6,595 bases of DNA from Candidatus Pacearchaeota archaeon (GTDB lineage Archaea > Nanoarchaeota > Nanoarchaeia > Pacearchaeales > GW2011-AR1), in NCBI GenBank assembly GCA_002690445.1, contig NZER01000429.1, forward strand, positions 1 through 6,595. The letters run 5' to 3'. A program made the position numbers and the translations under genes. Shown piece by piece: positions 5,667 to 6,595 of the stretch (position 1 is its first letter; every line of letters begins with the position of its first letter). Below the pieces are notes generated by a model. That model did no database searches, was not told where the DNA came from, and worked only from the letters and a program-made list of their open reading frames with translations.

Positions 5667-6595
5667 ATGTCTTCACTGTTAGAAGAAGCTATTGTTGACG
5701 CGAAAGCGCTCAAGGATGTTGCATTGAAAAATGCTGAAAATGTTGTGTTGGAGAAGTATTCCACCGAGGTTAAAAGTGCCCTTTCCACTTTACTAGAACA
5801 AGATGAATTTGGTTTAGAGGAAGAGGCGCCTCAAATGGACACTTCTTTTACCGATGACATTCCGTTTGCTTTTCAAAACGAAGAGTTGGACGCTCCAGCA
5901 GAAGATGAATTAATTGAAATCGATTTCGATCAGTTGAAAGCCCGTATTGCAGAAGAAGAGGCACAGGGAATAGAGGCACAGCCAGAAGAAATGCTGTCTG
6001 CCGCCGAGATTGCGCCCGAGATTGCGCCCGAGATTGCAGCTACGGAACTTGGAGAACAAGTTACGGATAAAGAACTCGGCGATGATGCCGGCGAAGATGA
6101 GGCTTCCCTCGCGGGCGCAAGCGCACGCGTCAATCTAGATGAAGATGAAGATGAAGAGATTAACCTTACAGAAGAAATGCTTTCTGAACTTATTGAAGAG
6201 TTAGTTGTAGATATAAAACCTGTTCCGCAGGGATGGTCTTCGATTAATTCTGCTGATAACGGCGTCGAGCAGGCCAATAACGATGCAATGGCCGCGGCCC
6301 AAGATGCTCACCTTGAAGAAGTCGAAGAACTTGAAGAGGAAGAGGAAACGGCCCCCGACGTCACTCATATGGTTTATGAAACCAAAATTAAAAAACTTAC
6401 AGAATCTACAAAGGAGCTTTATGCTCTTTTGATGAAAGCCAAGGGACAGCTCACACAGCTGAACTTGGAAAATGCCAAGCTTGTTTATCAAAACAAGGCA
6501 CTAAACAGCACCTCCTTGAATGAGCGACAAAAAAGTAAAATTGTCGAAGCTGTTCAATCTGCCAATTCTGTTGAAGAAGCGAATATGATTTTTGA
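5667..6595 (+). CDS. Putative capsid (prohead core) scaffolding protein, T4 gp22-like, 3'-partial
   Basis: The frame is open from the ATG to the right edge: 309 residues with no stop. The N-terminus (about 1-50) is an amphipathic helix-rich segment (LLEEAIVDAKALKDVALKNA). A very acidic, Ala/Glu/Asp-rich middle follows (about 50-230), with EIAP repeats at 114-124, DEDEDEE from 158 and LEEVEELEEEEE from 216. Residues about 236-280 form a likely coiled coil rich in Lys/Leu. The C-terminal part has LNERQKSKIVEAV at 284-296 and then SVEEANMIF. This last block resembles the LTESQKEKV segment near the end of T4 gp22 and of marine T4-like scaffolds, from memory. Acidic, helical, Cys-free proteins of this sort form the prohead core and are degraded after assembly. 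There are many [L/I]-X-E triplets, the cut-site type of T4-like prohead protease, though acidic composition alone favours these. Alternative: another acidic assembly chaperone. Confidence 0.7.
   Translation, partial: MSSLLEEAIVDAKALKDVALKNAENVVLEKYSTEVKSALSTLLEQDEFGLEEEAPQMDTSFTDDIPFAFQNEELDAPAEDELIEIDFDQLKARIAEEEAQGIEAQPEEMLSAAEIAPEIAPEIAATELGEQVTDKELGDDAGEDEASLAGASARVNLDEDEDEEINLTEEMLSELIEELVVDIKPVPQGWSSINSADNGVEQANNDAMAAAQDAHLEEVEELEEEEETAPDVTHMVYETKIKKLTESTKELYALLMKAKGQLTQLNLENAKLVYQNKALNSTSLNERQKSKIVEAVQSANSVEEANMIF
6006..6037 (+). repeat. 12-bp tandem repeat in the scaffold-like gene
   Basis: GAGATTGCGCCC occurs at 6006-6017 and 6018-6029 without change. A third copy is partial (GAGATTGC, 6030-6037). 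It codes for EIAP-EIAP-EIA within the acidic linker. It keeps frame, so copy number could vary freely. Confidence 0.85.
6138..6155 (+). repeat. 6-bp tandem repeat (GATGAA x3)
   Basis: Three consecutive GATGAA units code for DEDEDE in the acidic middle of the scaffold-like protein. This is a simple repeat that fits slippage in a region under composition rather than sequence constraint. Confidence 0.8.

Noticed and set aside
5930..6277. 115-codon open frame on the minus strand, serine-rich
   Set aside because: It is the antisense shadow of the acidic Glu/Asp/Ala-rich scaffold-like gene: GAA/GAT/GAG codons read in reverse give Ser-rich filler. No SD and no plausible fold.
1..6595. tRNA genes, CRISPR arrays, insertion sequences, integrase or att sites
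   Set aside because: No cloverleaf-like element, no spaced direct repeats, no transposase or recombinase motif and no terminal inverted repeats were seen by eye on either strand.

Overview
This window looks like part of the virion-structure region of a tailed, probably marine, T4-like phage (Caudoviricetes, myovirus type). All credible genes lie on the + strand and are packed tightly, with spacings from a 4-base overlap to about 70 bases. The assignment rests on three things: a very large Gly/Ser/Thr-rich beta-repeat fibre protein, an acidic coiled-coil protein whose C-terminus resembles prohead core scaffolds of the T4 gp22 type, and a ribosomal protein bS21 gene lying among virion genes. 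I recall that last feature from pelagiphages and other aquatic phages. The phage and host identities are inference; nothing here names the host. Clear Shine-Dalgarno sites (AAGGAG, TAGGAG) show that the host uses SD-led initiation at least in part.

Layout from left to right. (1) The 3' end of an unrecognised hydrophilic protein, open to the left edge, ends at 350. (2) A GTG-started gene for a 73-residue bS21 homologue (358-579). (3) After a 64-base gap with a strong SD comes a 1006-residue fibre-like protein (644-3664) built of repeated modules, with an 18-bp tandem repeat and a C-terminal domain ending in a distinctive FNPD motif. (4, 5) Two adjacent paralogous proteins of 295 and 273 residues (3667-4554 and 4551-5372) follow with a 2-base gap and then an ATGA overlap. 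They look like beta-sandwich accessory fibre or adhesin proteins. (6) A possible AT-rich terminator lies at the end of gene 5, followed by a 62-residue acidic protein of unknown role (5406-5594). (7) A strong SD then precedes a highly acidic, helical protein (5667 to beyond the right edge), the likely capsid scaffold; a major capsid protein gene would be expected just downstream.

Working model: this is a late, virion-assembly cassette. The scaffold builds the prohead, the fibre and the paired proteins decorate the particle and probably contact host surfaces, and the bS21 homologue could enter host ribosomes during late expression. The least ordinary points are the bS21 gene, the tandem paralogue pair, the two matching CX11C cysteine pairs in an otherwise cysteine-poor fibre, and the short identical DNA repeats that could vary in copy number. 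No tRNA, CRISPR array, insertion sequence, integrase or attachment site was seen, and no stretch over 300 bases lacks a gene.
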